Origin: Saccharicrinis carchari
GTDB taxonomy: Bacteria > Bacteroidota > Bacteroidia > Bacteroidales > Marinilabiliaceae
Length of the DNA stretch: 64,000 nucleotides
Direction: 5' to 3'
Assembly (NCBI RefSeq): GCF_900182605.1
Contig: NZ_FXTB01000001.1
Coordinates: 62,001-126,000, forward strand
The notes beneath the pieces are model-generated. The model saw only the letters and a program-made list of their open reading frames with translations, made no database searches and was not told where the DNA came from. Below are positions 8,430 through 18,158 of this stretch, piece by piece (within the stretch, counting starts at the first letter, position 1; each line of letters starts with the position of its first letter). The position numbers and the translations under genes are program-made.

Positions 8430-9776
8430 TTAAACAACAAACTGCTGTTTAATTACCCCTTTTCCTTTCCATTTACCGCTGAGGTAATAAATTAAGGAAC
8501 CTATCATACCCGTTGCCCAACCTGCAGGTATAGCCCACCATATGCCGTTTACCCCAAAATGTTCCGAAAAAAATACGGCCAGGGGAATGCGGATAATCCA
8601 TAAGGATAGTAAAGTGATAAACATAGGTATAAGAGTAGCCCCCGCGCCGCGTAATACACCATGCAGCACAAACATAGTTGAAAAAACAAGATAAAAGGAG
8701 CTTACGATAATCAGGTAGTTGGAGCCGTGGTGTATTACATCCTTACTCTCTGAAAATAAGGCCATCAGGTGGCCGCTGAAAAAATAGGCCGCAAGCATTA
8801 CTACAAAGCTGATACTCCACGACATATAGAGTGTGGCCCACAGCCCTTTTCGTATACGCTCAATTTTATTGGCACCCAGATTTTGCCCTACAAAAGCCGA
8901 AAGAGCCGATGCCAGATTGAGCGCGGGCAGAGCAGCTAAGGAATCTATCTGCCCCGCGGCGGTATAAGCAGCCAAAACGGAGGAGTCGAAATTATTTACT
9001 ATACGGATGAGCGCCATCATACCTAAAGCCACAAATGTTTGTTGAAATCCGGTGGGCAGACCGATGCGCAGGCTTTGTTTAAAGAGTTGCCAATCAAAAA
9101 CCCACTGTTTAAGCTTGAAGGATATGATGTGTTGTTTTCGTTCGATATACCAAATGGCTCCGCCAAAGGCCGAAAACTGTGCAATAACTGTAGCCCAGGC
9201 TGCTCCCTCAATACCCCAGTTTAATACTACCACAAATAGGATATCGAGAACAATGTTGAGTGCTGTAGCAAACATCAGGAAGCGCAAGGGTGTTTTGGAA
9301 TCGCCCAAGCCACGCAATATGGATGAAGTACCGTTAAAACCAAAAAAAGCGATCATGCCCACCATATAAACACGAAAATAAGCAACCGAATGCGGTAATA
9401 CATCTTCGCCCACGTTGAGCAATTCAAATATTTCGCGGCTAAAATAAATCCCCATAAGCATAATGACCAGGCTGGCAAAAAACAGGAAAATATAGATGGT
9501 GGTTATAGCTCGTTTCACCTTTTCGTTTTCTCTGGCTCCAAAATATTGTGATATTACAATGGTGGCACCGCTGCCAATACCGATAACAAATGATATAAGC
9601 ATGTAAAAAATAGGGAACGATGCCCCGATGGCAGCCAGCGCCTGGTCGCTTATAAATCGCCCCACGATAATACGGTCAACTACGCTGTAAAGCTGTTGGA
9701 AAAGGTTGCCCAGTACCATGGGTAAGGCAAAGTTAAAAATGAGTTTGGCTTCGTTTCCTACTGTCAGGTCTTTCAT
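8430..9776 (-). CDS. MATE family efflux transporter
   Basis: A 448-residue polytopic inner-membrane protein with about twelve transmembrane segments, the standard length for multidrug and toxic compound extrusion transporters, which export organic cations or drugs using Na+ or H+ gradients. The N-terminal repeat carries the family pattern ALPMVLGNLFQQLYSVVDRI and GRFISDQALAAIGASFPI; the second repeat contains GQNLGANKIERIRKG. The closest subgroup by motif is the DinF/NorM-like prokaryotic set. The substrate is unknown. A bidirectional terminator lies upstream, so it is transcribed separately from the purine permease operon. Confidence 0.93.
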   Translation of the reverse strand: MKDLTVGNEAKLIFNFALPMVLGNLFQQLYSVVDRIIVGRFISDQALAAIGASFPIFYMLISFVIGIGSGATIVISQYFGARENEKVKRAITTIYIFLFFASLVIMLMGIYFSREIFELLNVGEDVLPHSVAYFRVYMVGMIAFFGFNGTSSILRGLGDSKTPLRFLMFATALNIVLDILFVVVLNWGIEGAAWATVIAQFSAFGGAIWYIERKQHIISFKLKQWVFDWQLFKQSLRIGLPTGFQQTFVALGMMALIRIVNNFDSSVLAAYTAAGQIDSLAALPALNLASALSAFVGQNLGANKIERIRKGLWATLYMSWSISFVVMLAAYFFSGHLMALFSESKDVIHHGSNYLIIVSSFYLVFSTMFVLHGVLRGAGATLIPMFITLLSLWIIRIPLAVFFSEHFGVNGIWWAIPAGWATGMIGSLIYYLSGKWKGKGVIKQQFVV

Positions 9777-9884
9777 TCAAAAGTAAAGTATCGGTTAAGG
9801 TGACCTTATAAAAAGAAAAAGGTAGATTAAAAGTTCACCCTGATTGGTGCAAGTTGCAAATGAACGTAAATAATTAACGTTAAT

Positions 9885-9921
9885 CAAAAAACGCCCCGGC
9901 AATATACCGGGGCGTTTTTAA
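9885..9921. terminator. Terminator after the purine permease operon
   Basis: A perfect stem of ACGCCCCGG and CCGGGGCGT (9891-9899 and 9908-9916) flanked by A and T runs. It lies just 3' of the NCS2 permease gene on the minus strand. Confidence 0.88.
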
Positions 9922-9946
9922 AAAAAATGGATTATTAAACTGTTGT

Positions 9947-11251
9947 TTAATCTATAAAAAACTTCAATAAAAACAGTATGGCCAGCAAATAGCTTATGAT
10001 GGAAATCTCCTTGTATTTACCGGTCAGTGCTTTCAGTATTACAAAAGCCAGCATACCAAATACGATACCTTCGGCAATGGAGAAGGTAAAAGGCATCATA
10101 ACAATGGTAAGAAATGCCGGAATGGATTCGGTAAAATCCTTCAGGTCTATTTTTGTTATTGTTGTAAACATCATCACCCCAACCAATATTAAAGTGGGAG
10201 CAGTTGCAGCTGATGGTATCATTAAAAATAAGGGCGAAACAAAAAGTGCCATTAAAAACAATACCCCTGTTGTGGCTGCGGTTAATCCGGTACGTCCGCC
10301 TTCGCCAACGCCTGAGGCGCTCTCCACATAGGTAGTAACGGTAGAGGTTCCCAATACGGCGCCTACAGTAGTACCTATCGAATCGGCAAAAAGTGCCTTT
10401 TTCACCCTGGGTATCTGGCCATTTTTATCAAACATATTGGCTTTTGAAGTTACACCAATGAGTGTTCCTACGGTATCGAACAAGTCTACAAATAAAAAGG
10501 TGAGTAACACCAATACCATGTCGAGCGTAAAAATATTACTCCACTCAAATTTGGCAAAGATAGGCGATAGGGAAGGAGGTGTAATATCAAAACTTGTGGG
10601 TAAACTGGTAAGACCAAAGGGGATGCCCAGCACGGTACCTACAAAAATACCGATGAGTAAGGCGCCCTTCACCTTACGTGCCAAAAGAGCTCCGGTAATT
10701 ACAAGGGTGATGAGTGCCACCAATGGAGCAGCATTGGCATTTATATCTATCACCTTGCCCAGGCCTACCAGGGTAGCCTGATTATCGATTACAACGCCTG
10801 CATTTTTAAATCCGATGAGGGCGATAAATAAGCCGATACCTACCGATATAGCATGTTTAATGTTCATGGGTATGGCTTTGATGATAAGCTCCCGGATATT
10901 AAACGCCGTTAGCAGGATAAAGATAATACCCTCAATGAATACTGCGGTAAGCGCAAATTGCCAGGTATGGCCCATACCCAAAACAACGGTGAAAGCAAAA
11001 AAGGCATTTAAGCCCATCCCCGGAGCCAATGCAAATGGTAGCTTCGCAATCAATGCCATTACCATAGTGGCAACGGCAGCCGACAATGCGGTGGCAGTAA
11101 AAATAGCCCCTTGATCCATTCCGGTTACCGATAAGATAGCCGGATTTACGGCCAGGATATAGGCCATGGTCATAAACGTGGTTATACCGGCAATAATCTC
11201 GGTACGTACGTTGGTGTTATTTTTTTTAAGTTGAAAAAATTTCTCTAACAT
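9947..11251 (-). CDS. NCS2 family purine (adenine/guanine/hypoxanthine) permease
   Basis: A 434-residue inner-membrane permease of the AzgA-like nucleobase-cation symporter-2 branch. Diagnostic stretches are TEIIAGITTFMTMAYILAVN near the N-terminus, the LAPGMGLNAFFAF motif in the first half and VGEGGRTGLTAATTGVLF in the second half. Family members import adenine, guanine or hypoxanthine with protons. It lies 10 bases downstream of a Tsx-like outer-membrane channel gene on the same strand, so the two probably form an operon carrying nucleosides or nucleobases across both membranes. I saw no purine riboswitch upstream of the operon. Confidence 0.93.
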   Translation of the reverse strand: MLEKFFQLKKNNTNVRTEIIAGITTFMTMAYILAVNPAILSVTGMDQGAIFTATALSAAVATMVMALIAKLPFALAPGMGLNAFFAFTVVLGMGHTWQFALTAVFIEGIIFILLTAFNIRELIIKAIPMNIKHAISVGIGLFIALIGFKNAGVVIDNQATLVGLGKVIDINANAAPLVALITLVITGALLARKVKGALLIGIFVGTVLGIPFGLTSLPTSFDITPPSLSPIFAKFEWSNIFTLDMVLVLLTFLFVDLFDTVGTLIGVTSKANMFDKNGQIPRVKKALFADSIGTTVGAVLGTSTVTTYVESASGVGEGGRTGLTAATTGVLFLMALFVSPLFLMIPSAATAPTLILVGVMMFTTITKIDLKDFTESIPAFLTIVMMPFTFSIAEGIVFGMLAFVILKALTGKYKEISIISYLLAILFLLKFFID

Positions 11252-11261
11252 AAGTTGCGAT

Positions 11262-11948
11262 TTAGAAAGTCCATTTAGCGGCCAGGGTTGGGTTGATCAT
11301 AAATCCGTCGTTCAGACCAAAGTTATTGCTTATTTCTATTTCGGTACCAAAAGAGAATTTCTCAGTGGTGTTCCACCATAGTTGAGGCTCCGCCAGGAAA
11401 ATGTATTCCGCATCGGCCTTTCCGTCGAAGGTGTAATCGACATCCTCTCTCCAAAAATCGGCGAACCCAGTGAACGATAAGCTTCTATTCATAAAATGCA
11501 TGCCCCAAACACCAGTCAGTTGGAATGACGCGTCTTGCTTATCCTGAATGTGCTTAAAGTTGGCCTGGAGGGTAAATACTTTAGAAAAATCTGCATTATT
11601 CCAGGTGTATTGTGCTCCCACTAAATAAGCGTTTTCAATAGGAAAGGCACCAACAGCTCCACTATTAAACTCCACGCGTGGCTCCAACTTTTGCATTTCG
11701 CTCCATTTAAAGCTGCGGGCAATCTCTAAGTAGGCCAATGATACGCCATTGTCAACACCCCGTTTATCGGTGCCATAATCTAAATCGATAAAAAAGAAAG
11801 TGCTACCCATTTTGTCGGGTTTGAACATTTCAACGGTGGTGGTAAACATTTTACGGTTCTCACCCAAGTCGTAGTGCAGCTGAATGTTCTGGGATTTTGC
11901 AAGGCTTGATACTAGCAATGCCACGGCAATAAGTAATAGTTTGTTCAT
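11262..11948 (-). CDS. DUF5020 / Tsx-like outer-membrane channel protein
   Basis: A 228-residue protein with signal peptide (cleavage after about residue 19, SLAKSQ) and an all-beta body ending in a C-terminal Phe (AAKWTF), typical of an outer-membrane barrel. It resembles DUF5020, related to Tsx nucleoside channels: the start NIQLHYDLGE and the FFFIDLDYG and YTWNNADF elements fit. Its position first in an operon with a purine permease supports nucleoside diffusion as its role, which is inference from context plus the Tsx likeness. Confidence 0.78.
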   Translation of the reverse strand: MNKLLLIAVALLVSSLAKSQNIQLHYDLGENRKMFTTTVEMFKPDKMGSTFFFIDLDYGTDKRGVDNGVSLAYLEIARSFKWSEMQKLEPRVEFNSGAVGAFPIENAYLVGAQYTWNNADFSKVFTLQANFKHIQDKQDASFQLTGVWGMHFMNRSLSFTGFADFWREDVDYTFDGKADAEYIFLAEPQLWWNTTEKFSFGTEIEISNNFGLNDGFMINPTLAAKWTF

Positions 11949-12127
11949 CGTTAAAAAATTAGTTTGTTTATTGCTGCATATAACTTCAACAATAGTTTAC
12001 AAAACCGGAATGCCTGTGCTCTGTTGCTTAAGTTAAATGCATTAAGTGTATTGAAAAGAGATTAAGGGCGCAAAAATAAATTAAAATCCCTACCATCAAA
12101 AAAATCTAATAAAATTAAATACTTTTT

Positions 12128-12135
12128 TAACTTTG
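12128..12135 (+). promoter_or_regulatory. Bacteroidota -7 promoter element before the porin gene
   Basis: TAACTTTG matches the TAnnTTTG -7 element. It ends only five bases before the porin ATG, so the transcript would be leaderless or nearly so. No clear -33 TTTG was found at the usual distance. Confidence 0.5.
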
Positions 12136-12140
12136 CGCCG

Positions 12141-14207
12141 ATGAGTAGAAGATGGACATATATAGTTTTTTTGCTTACCCTTACGGTTCAACTTACAGGT
12201 CAGCGGGGTTTAGGAAGTCAAGGTACCCGCGCCGAGGAGGAGATCAGAACCCTGGAGGTGGATCCAGCCGACAGGCTGCGCTCGTGGCGTTTGGTAGATG
12301 ATTTTACCCGGGCCGATTCGCTTGATATTGACACGGTTACAGCAGGTGTGCAGCAGTATAACCGGATTTATAAAAAAAGCTTTTCGAATATTTATTTGGG
12401 TAACATAGGCTCGGCTTATACATCCAATCTCTTGTCGTTTAAAAAGGATTTTAACGAATTTATCTTCTTAAATTCATTGTACGATTATTTCGTTCAGCCC
12501 TGCGATATCAGATTTTATAACAGTAAAGTACCCTATACCAACCTCACCTATATATATGGTGGACCAAAACGAAGATCGGAAGAAAATGTATCGGTGCTTT
12601 TTACGCAGAATGTAAACAGGAGCTTGAATCTGGGGTTTAATTATGATTTGCTGTCGTCGGTGGGTTCGTATAGTGCTCAGCAAACCGACAACCGTAATTT
12701 TAATTTTTGGATGAGCTATAATGGGGCAAAATATTCGGTTCACGGGCTGTTCGCCTATAATAAAGCCAATCATTACCTTAACGGCGGTATTGAAAACGAC
12801 GATCATGAGCTTATTTTAAACCCCGCTAGCGATGAGTTTAAAGAAGCCGAAAACGTGCGGATAAAATATGACAGTCAAACCAATTATGTTGACAATTTTC
12901 AATTTTTTATTACGCAGGAGTTGGGTATAGGTAAAATTAGTATAAACCAAAAAGAGGAGCCGCTCAAGGGAGATTCGATTGAGGCAAATGGGAATGAAAA
13001 AGAAGTTTTGGAACCAATGCAATTGCCTGTGGGTACTGCCTATCACACCTTACACATAAGCTCCTACAAGCGGGTTTTTAAAATCGATAATTTGTCAAAT
13101 TATCTTACAACAAACAGTAACGGCGATGCTTCCTTGCCTTTGTATGGTACGCAATTTTTCGATTCAGCCTTAACCCGCGATACAACAAAATATACCAACA
13201 TTAAAAATGTATTTCAGCTTAAGTTTAACGAAGAGGCCAACGCCCTGCTCAAATTTGGATTGCGGGCATTTGTAAGCAATGAAATAAAACATTATAAATA
13301 TCAGGTGGAGCCTGGTTTTACCACTGTGGATGAGGTAGAGATACCTATATACAGATCCAACGATACCACTTTTGTAAGTACCCATATTGGAGCGCAGTTA
13401 TTTAAAAATATAGGTCGGAATTTTTGGTGGAACATGGGAGGTAAGTTATATGTGCAGGGATACAAGGCCGGCGACATACAGTTGCAGGGAAATATAAATA
13501 CACTGTATAAAGTTTTTAAAGATACTGCAGGCGTATATGCCCGTGGACAGATAGATTTACGACAGGCCGAATTTTTACAGGAAAACTATCACTCCAATCA
13601 TTTTCAGTGGAACAGAAATTTTAAGCAGGAAAAAATAGTAAACATTGCAGCAGGCCTGAATATTCCAACCCGTAGTTTAAAAATAGCTTTTGAATCCAAT
13701 TCGCTTACCGATTACCTGTATTGGAATGAGGAGGCCGTGCCGGATCAAACAAGTGAGCTGATCAATGCTTTTGAGCTGTCCCTGTACAAAAAATTTAAAT
13801 TGGGCCCCTTGCACAGTCACAATAAACTGGCCTATCAATATTCATCTAACCAAAAGCTGTATCCTTTGCCGGATTTTGCAGGTCTCTCGAGTAATTATTT
13901 CGACTTTTATTTGGCCAAGCGAGTGTTGAACGTTCAAATTGGAGTGGATGTAAAATACCATACCGAATACTATACACCGGCTTATATGCCTGCCACAGGG
14001 CAATTTTACCTGCAAAATAAAATGAAGATAGGCAATTACCCCTTTTTAGATGCCTTTATGAATCTACAGTTAAAGCGAGCACGTATTTTTGTTAAGCTCG
14101 ATCACTTTAATCAAAGTTTCATGAACAGGAATTACTTTTTAACAGTGGGTTATCCGCATTCTCCTATGCGCTTTAAATGGGGTGTATCCTGGAACTTTTA
14201 CGACTAA
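12141..14207 (+). CDS. Putative porin (Porin_10-like outer-membrane beta-barrel)
   Basis: A 688-residue protein with a signal peptide (about 1-21) and a long aromatic-rich beta-strand region (for example YTNLTYIYGGPKRRSEE and NRSLNLGFNYDLLSSVG), ending in WNFYD. This matches the Bacteroidota putative-porin family that often lies next to a murein transglycosylase gene, as it does here, with 95 bases between them. It should form a channel in the outer membrane; the solute is unknown. The start is the ATG directly after a TAnnTTTG promoter element. Confidence 0.82.
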   Translation: MSRRWTYIVFLLTLTVQLTGQRGLGSQGTRAEEEIRTLEVDPADRLRSWRLVDDFTRADSLDIDTVTAGVQQYNRIYKKSFSNIYLGNIGSAYTSNLLSFKKDFNEFIFLNSLYDYFVQPCDIRFYNSKVPYTNLTYIYGGPKRRSEENVSVLFTQNVNRSLNLGFNYDLLSSVGSYSAQQTDNRNFNFWMSYNGAKYSVHGLFAYNKANHYLNGGIENDDHELILNPASDEFKEAENVRIKYDSQTNYVDNFQFFITQELGIGKISINQKEEPLKGDSIEANGNEKEVLEPMQLPVGTAYHTLHISSYKRVFKIDNLSNYLTTNSNGDASLPLYGTQFFDSALTRDTTKYTNIKNVFQLKFNEEANALLKFGLRAFVSNEIKHYKYQVEPGFTTVDEVEIPIYRSNDTTFVSTHIGAQLFKNIGRNFWWNMGGKLYVQGYKAGDIQLQGNINTLYKVFKDTAGVYARGQIDLRQAEFLQENYHSNHFQWNRNFKQEKIVNIAAGLNIPTRSLKIAFESNSLTDYLYWNEEAVPDQTSELINAFELSLYKKFKLGPLHSHNKLAYQYSSNQKLYPLPDFAGLSSNYFDFYLAKRVLNVQIGVDVKYHTEYYTPAYMPATGQFYLQNKMKIGNYPFLDAFMNLQLKRARIFVKLDHFNQSFMNRNYFLTVGYPHSPMRFKWGVSWNFYD

Positions 14208-14302
14208 TTCAATATACGCCTGGATTTTTACCAGATCAAATTCGACTTGAAATCTGTTATTTTTCAACTATATTTATCGCCTGATAGTATAAACAATTGT
14301 GT

Positions 14303-15727
14303 ATGATACGAATTGTAAGTGTAGTATTTATGCTGATGCTGGTATTGCTTGCGTGCGATACCAAAACCCAAAAAATAAAAGAAGTGGAGGAGAGCCCCGA
14401 AGTTGTATTTGACTTAGAGGATATACAAAAGAGGGGAAAGCTAAAAGTGGTTACCGATTATAATTCTACTAATTATTTTGTTTATAGAGGAACCCCCATG
14501 GGGTATCAACTGGAGTTGCTTCAGGAGTTTTGTAATAGCATAGGTCTTAAGCTGGAAGTGAGTGTGAGTAATAATGTAGAGGAAAATATTGATGACCTTA
14601 AAAAAGGCAAGATAGATCTGATAGCACAAAACCTGGCCGTTACCCGCGAAAAAGGAAGGGTAATCCAGTTTACCGAACCGCACACCTACTCACGGCAGGT
14701 GTTGGTACAGCGAAATAGTTCAAAGGCAGAAAGCGATGAAAAAGATATGCGTTTTAATGAGGTGATACGTAATCAGCTCGATTTGGCCGGTAAAACAATT
14801 TATGTTCAAAAAGGCTCATCCTACGTCACGCGTTTGCGCCATTTATCCGACGAAATTGGAGATAGTATAAATATTGTGGAGATACCTGACTACGAAGCGG
14901 AACAGTTAATTGGTTTGGTGGCCGAGGGCGAAATATCCTATACCATATGCGACGAAAATCTGGCGGCAGTTAATAAAAATTATTACGATAATATCGATAT
15001 AGAAACAGCCATCAGCTTTCCACAGAAAATAGCCTGGGGGGTGCGCAAATCTTCGCCCGATTTACTTCACGTGGTTAACAACTGGTTGGTGCGTTTCCGT
15101 AAAACAACAAAGTACAGGTTAATATTCCGTAAATACTTCAAAAACAGGCGTTCTACTCACATGGTGGATTCTGGCTATCACTCGTTAAAAGGTGGCTCGA
15201 TATCCATATTTGATGATATTATTAAAAGAGAGAGCCAAACCATTGATTGGGACTGGCGTTTAATTGCCGCATTGATATATCAGGAATCCAGATTTATACC
15301 TGACATTAAAAGTTGGGCAGGGGCTACCGGACTCATGCAGTTAATGCCCGAAACAGCCAAGCTCTTTGGGGTAAAGAATATAACCTCGCCCGAAGAAAAT
15401 ATACAGGGGGGTATTAAGTTTATAAAATGGCTCGACAGTCGCCTGAGTTTGCGGATTGACGATCCGGAAGAACGCTTAAAGTTTATTTTGGCCTCTTATA
15501 ACGTGGGGCTGGGTCACGTGCTGGATGCCATGCGATTGGCCGAAAAAAATGATAAGAATCCTAAAGTATGGACGGATAACGTAGACTATTACCTGCTCAA
15601 TAAAAGCAAACCTATTTATTTTAACGATCCGGTGGTGCAGTTTGGGTATTGCAGGGGCGAGGAACCTTATTTATACGTTACCGATATATTGGACCGTTTT
15701 GAGCATTACAAGAACCTGATGGAATAG
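14303..15727 (+). CDS. mltF: MltF-type membrane-bound lytic murein transglycosylase
   Basis: A 474-residue lipoprotein (lipobox LVLLAC, Cys about residue 18) with two modules: a periplasmic solute-binding-protein-like domain (about residues 45-275, containing GYQLELLQEFC and DLIAQNLAVTREKGR) and a C-terminal SLT lysozyme-like domain (about 310-440). The SLT domain has the catalytic glutamate in IYQESRF (Glu328), followed by GATGLMQLMPETA and ILASYNVGLGH. This is the MltF arrangement; such enzymes cleave the glycan strand forming 1,6-anhydromuramyl ends. The ATG at 14303 is chosen over a TTG six bases upstream. Its 3' end overlaps the convergent NUDIX gene by 50 bases. Confidence 0.9.
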   Translation: MIRIVSVVFMLMLVLLACDTKTQKIKEVEESPEVVFDLEDIQKRGKLKVVTDYNSTNYFVYRGTPMGYQLELLQEFCNSIGLKLEVSVSNNVEENIDDLKKGKIDLIAQNLAVTREKGRVIQFTEPHTYSRQVLVQRNSSKAESDEKDMRFNEVIRNQLDLAGKTIYVQKGSSYVTRLRHLSDEIGDSINIVEIPDYEAEQLIGLVAEGEISYTICDENLAAVNKNYYDNIDIETAISFPQKIAWGVRKSSPDLLHVVNNWLVRFRKTTKYRLIFRKYFKNRRSTHMVDSGYHSLKGGSISIFDDIIKRESQTIDWDWRLIAALIYQESRFIPDIKSWAGATGLMQLMPETAKLFGVKNITSPEENIQGGIKFIKWLDSRLSLRIDDPEERLKFILASYNVGLGHVLDAMRLAEKNDKNPKVWTDNVDYYLLNKSKPIYFNDPVVQFGYCRGEEPYLYVTDILDRFEHYKNLME

Positions 15728-16352
15728 CTTCCATTGTACGGATGATTTCTTTTAGCTCGCTTATTATCATGGCCGTGGCGCCCCATATCTTACAATTATT
15801 GATATTAAAAAATGGGGCTTTAATCGTGTGTCCGTTAATATTTTTTACAAACGTTTGTACGGTTTCGGGTGCCATTAATTCCAACAGCTTAGCCTCTATA
15901 ATATAATCTACCTCAAAAGCATCGGGCGTAAAGGTGGGGCATTCGGCCACGTAGGCTACGTAGGGCATAACATTAAAATTGCTGTTGGGGATATAAATGG
16001 GGCTGAGGTTGCCTACTATTTGCATTCTATCGGGTTTAACGCCTATTTCTTCCCATGTTTCGCGCAGCGCGGTATCTTTGAGGGTATTGTCGTAGGGTTC
16101 AAATTTGCCGCCCGGCAAGCTAACTTGTGCACTGTGTGCCCCCTTGTATTCGGGGCGTTGTATAAATGGAATGTAAAGCTCGTTGTTTTTTATGTAAAGC
16201 AGTATCAATACGCCGCTCTCACGGGTGGTGGAATAATTAGCTAAGGTGTTTGATGTTAAGCGAACATTTGGCGACATTTTATTTTGTGCCACCGCCCCGG
16301 GCAGGTCCCCCTCTAACTTTTGTTGCAATAAATATATAAAATGATCAAACAT
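15678..16352 (-). CDS. NUDIX hydrolase, CoA pyrophosphatase-like
   Basis: A 224-residue cytoplasmic NUDIX protein. The NUDIX box appears as PGGKFEPYD followed by TALRETWEEIGV, with the UPF0035-like companion region PFIQRPEYKGAHSAQVSLPG before it; that combination is typical of CoA diphosphatases (NudL/PCD1 type), which hydrolyse CoA and derivatives to phosphopantetheine and 3',5'-ADP. In the box the first acidic position is Asp rather than Glu, as is common in this subgroup. The ATG at 16352 (MFDHFIYLLQQKLEG) is chosen; the longer frame upstream starts with TTG and has no family-like sequence. Substrate assignment is by family resemblance. Confidence 0.85.
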   Translation of the reverse strand: MFDHFIYLLQQKLEGDLPGAVAQNKMSPNVRLTSNTLANYSTTRESGVLILLYIKNNELYIPFIQRPEYKGAHSAQVSLPGGKFEPYDNTLKDTALRETWEEIGVKPDRMQIVGNLSPIYIPNSNFNVMPYVAYVAECPTFTPDAFEVDYIIEAKLLELMAPETVQTFVKNINGHTIKAPFFNINNCKIWGATAMIISELKEIIRTMEAIPSGSCNAQNGPIYR

Positions 16353-16491
16353 ATAGTTTTTTTGTATTGTGTTTGCATGTGTACCAAGTAAGTACAAAGC
16401 ATAAGGATATTGGCAAAGGTATTGATGGAAATAAAATAATAAATAATTTTTAAACGCCAAATGTTTTCAAGCTTACTGCTTTGGTTTTTTA

Positions 16492-17736
16492 TCAGTCGAA
16501 CCTTATAGCCTCTACCGGGCTTATTTTTGTGGCAAGGTACGAGGGACCAATCATCATTAAATACGAAACAACAATAGTACCTATGTTAAGATAAATGAGG
16601 TGCAAGGGGTTTAAATGTATGGGTACAGTACTTAAATAGTAGTTTTCCGGATCCAGCGAAATAATGCCTGCATACTTTTGTATCAAACAGATGGAAATAC
16701 CTATCACGTTGCCAATAAGCACTCCTTTGGTAACAATAAAAGTGGCCAGATACATAAATACTTTGCGAATATCGTGGTTTTGTTTGCCCAGGGCTTTGAG
16801 TATTCCTATCATGGCCGTGCGCTCTAATATAATAATCAATAAGCCCGAAATCATGTTAAATCCTGCTACAAGAACAATAAGTACAAGGATGATGGCAACG
16901 TTCATATCCAACAAGTTTAGCCAGCCAAATATTTGGGGCTGTTGTTGTGTAATGGTTGTAGTACGCAACATGCCACCATCGGGCGAAATACGTGAGGCTG
17001 CCAAAATATCTACTTGCTGGGCGAGGGTAGGCGTTTGGTCAAATTCATCTAAACTTATTTCGTAACCCGTAATCTGATCGTTGTTCCAATTGTTTAATTT
17101 AATTATATGTCGGATGTCGGCAAAGATAAAAAGCTTGTCGAATTCGGGCAGGCTCGAATCGTATATGGCCGACACCGTAAAATTACGCGCCCTCATTCGC
17201 TCCTGGAAAAAAAACATGGGCACCTTATCGCCAACTTTAAGGCGGAGTAATTTAGCTAAGGTGCTGCTAATAATCACATCATTGGATGTTGCTTCTCCGC
17301 TCACATCCGGTTTGGTACCTTCTACCAGTATCTGGTTAAAATAAGTCCAATTGAAGTCTTTACCTATCCCTTTTATAATTACGCCCTGTATGTTGTCATT
17401 GGTTTTTAATAAGCCGGGTTTGGTGGCAAATTCCTGTATGTGTTTAACACCGGGTATGGATAAAACCATAGTTGTAAATGCAGAATCCCGTTCAATGGGA
17501 TTGGTTTCGAAGGAGGAGTTGTAATCATAATTAACCACCTGAACATGTGCCCCAAACCCAATAATTTTGTCGCGTATTTCCTTTTTGAATCCTGTACCGA
17601 TGGCCAGCGAAAGTATCATTACCGTTATGCCCAGAACAATACCAATAGTGGCTACCGTTATAATGGGTCCCGACAGTTTTTTTCCGGTTATTTCGCCTTT
17701 GCGTATTTTATTGGCTATGTATAAATTAAGGTTCAC
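16492..17736 (-). CDS. FtsX-like permease of the LolC/LolE family
   Basis: A 414-residue inner-membrane protein with one N-terminal transmembrane helix, a large periplasmic domain (about 50-270) and three C-terminal helices, the MacB/LolCE architecture. The N-terminus reads YIANKIRKGEITGKKLSGP and the last loop contains RTAMIGILKALGKQNHDIRK, a conserved FtsX-domain coupling element. In the Lol system such proteins extract lipoproteins from the inner membrane together with LolD. No ATPase gene is adjacent, which is common in Bacteroidota. The start is a GTG at 17736. Confidence 0.87.
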   Translation of the reverse strand: MNLNLYIANKIRKGEITGKKLSGPIITVATIGIVLGITVMILSLAIGTGFKKEIRDKIIGFGAHVQVVNYDYNSSFETNPIERDSAFTTMVLSIPGVKHIQEFATKPGLLKTNDNIQGVIIKGIGKDFNWTYFNQILVEGTKPDVSGEATSNDVIISSTLAKLLRLKVGDKVPMFFFQERMRARNFTVSAIYDSSLPEFDKLFIFADIRHIIKLNNWNNDQITGYEISLDEFDQTPTLAQQVDILAASRISPDGGMLRTTTITQQQPQIFGWLNLLDMNVAIILVLIVLVAGFNMISGLLIIILERTAMIGILKALGKQNHDIRKVFMYLATFIVTKGVLIGNVIGISICLIQKYAGIISLDPENYYLSTVPIHLNPLHLIYLNIGTIVVSYLMMIGPSYLATKISPVEAIRFD

Positions 17737-18158
17737 GCTAAGTACTGGTGTAAAATTAATAGGATAAGCCCCGCAAAGATAAGGAATCTCTTTAAATTAG
17801 CTATTGACTTTAAGCATTTGGATGATAGCTGTTGGGCAGTGTGTATTATTGACCACAAGAATTCTTTTTCGTCTTAGGTTGTGGTTTGCAATTATGACCA
17901 TTTATAAAAACTAATTGACGCCCCGGTAACTGATCTTTTCTATTGAGGCAAAGTTATTCTCCACCATATCTATAGCATTTAACGCGTGCTTTCCAAACTA
18001 CCCATCCTTCAGAAGGAGCTACGGAGAGCTTCTTTTTTTTCTCCTAATAACAAGCCCCTTTTAAAAAAATAATTATAATTTTGACACAATCTATACAAAG
18101 CATAGCTTTTTGATTATGTAATCCACGGTAGTAATTTTACCGAAATCAACTTTAATCC
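17737..18158. other. Divergent intergenic region between the LolCE-like gene and dprA
   Basis: The region must contain both promoters. The only structure I see is a pyrimidine-rich tract at about 18031-18044 preceded by overlapping short inverted repeats at 18005-18032 (TCCTTC/GAAGGA and AGCT/AGCT), which might act as a terminator for a plus-strand transcript although no gene lies before it. No ORF or RNA gene is recognisable. Confidence 0.4.

Noticed and set aside
11949-12140. Purine riboswitch upstream of the Tsx-like/NCS2 operon
   Set aside because: I could not find the conserved purine-aptamer junctions or loop-loop pairing in this short AT-rich region.
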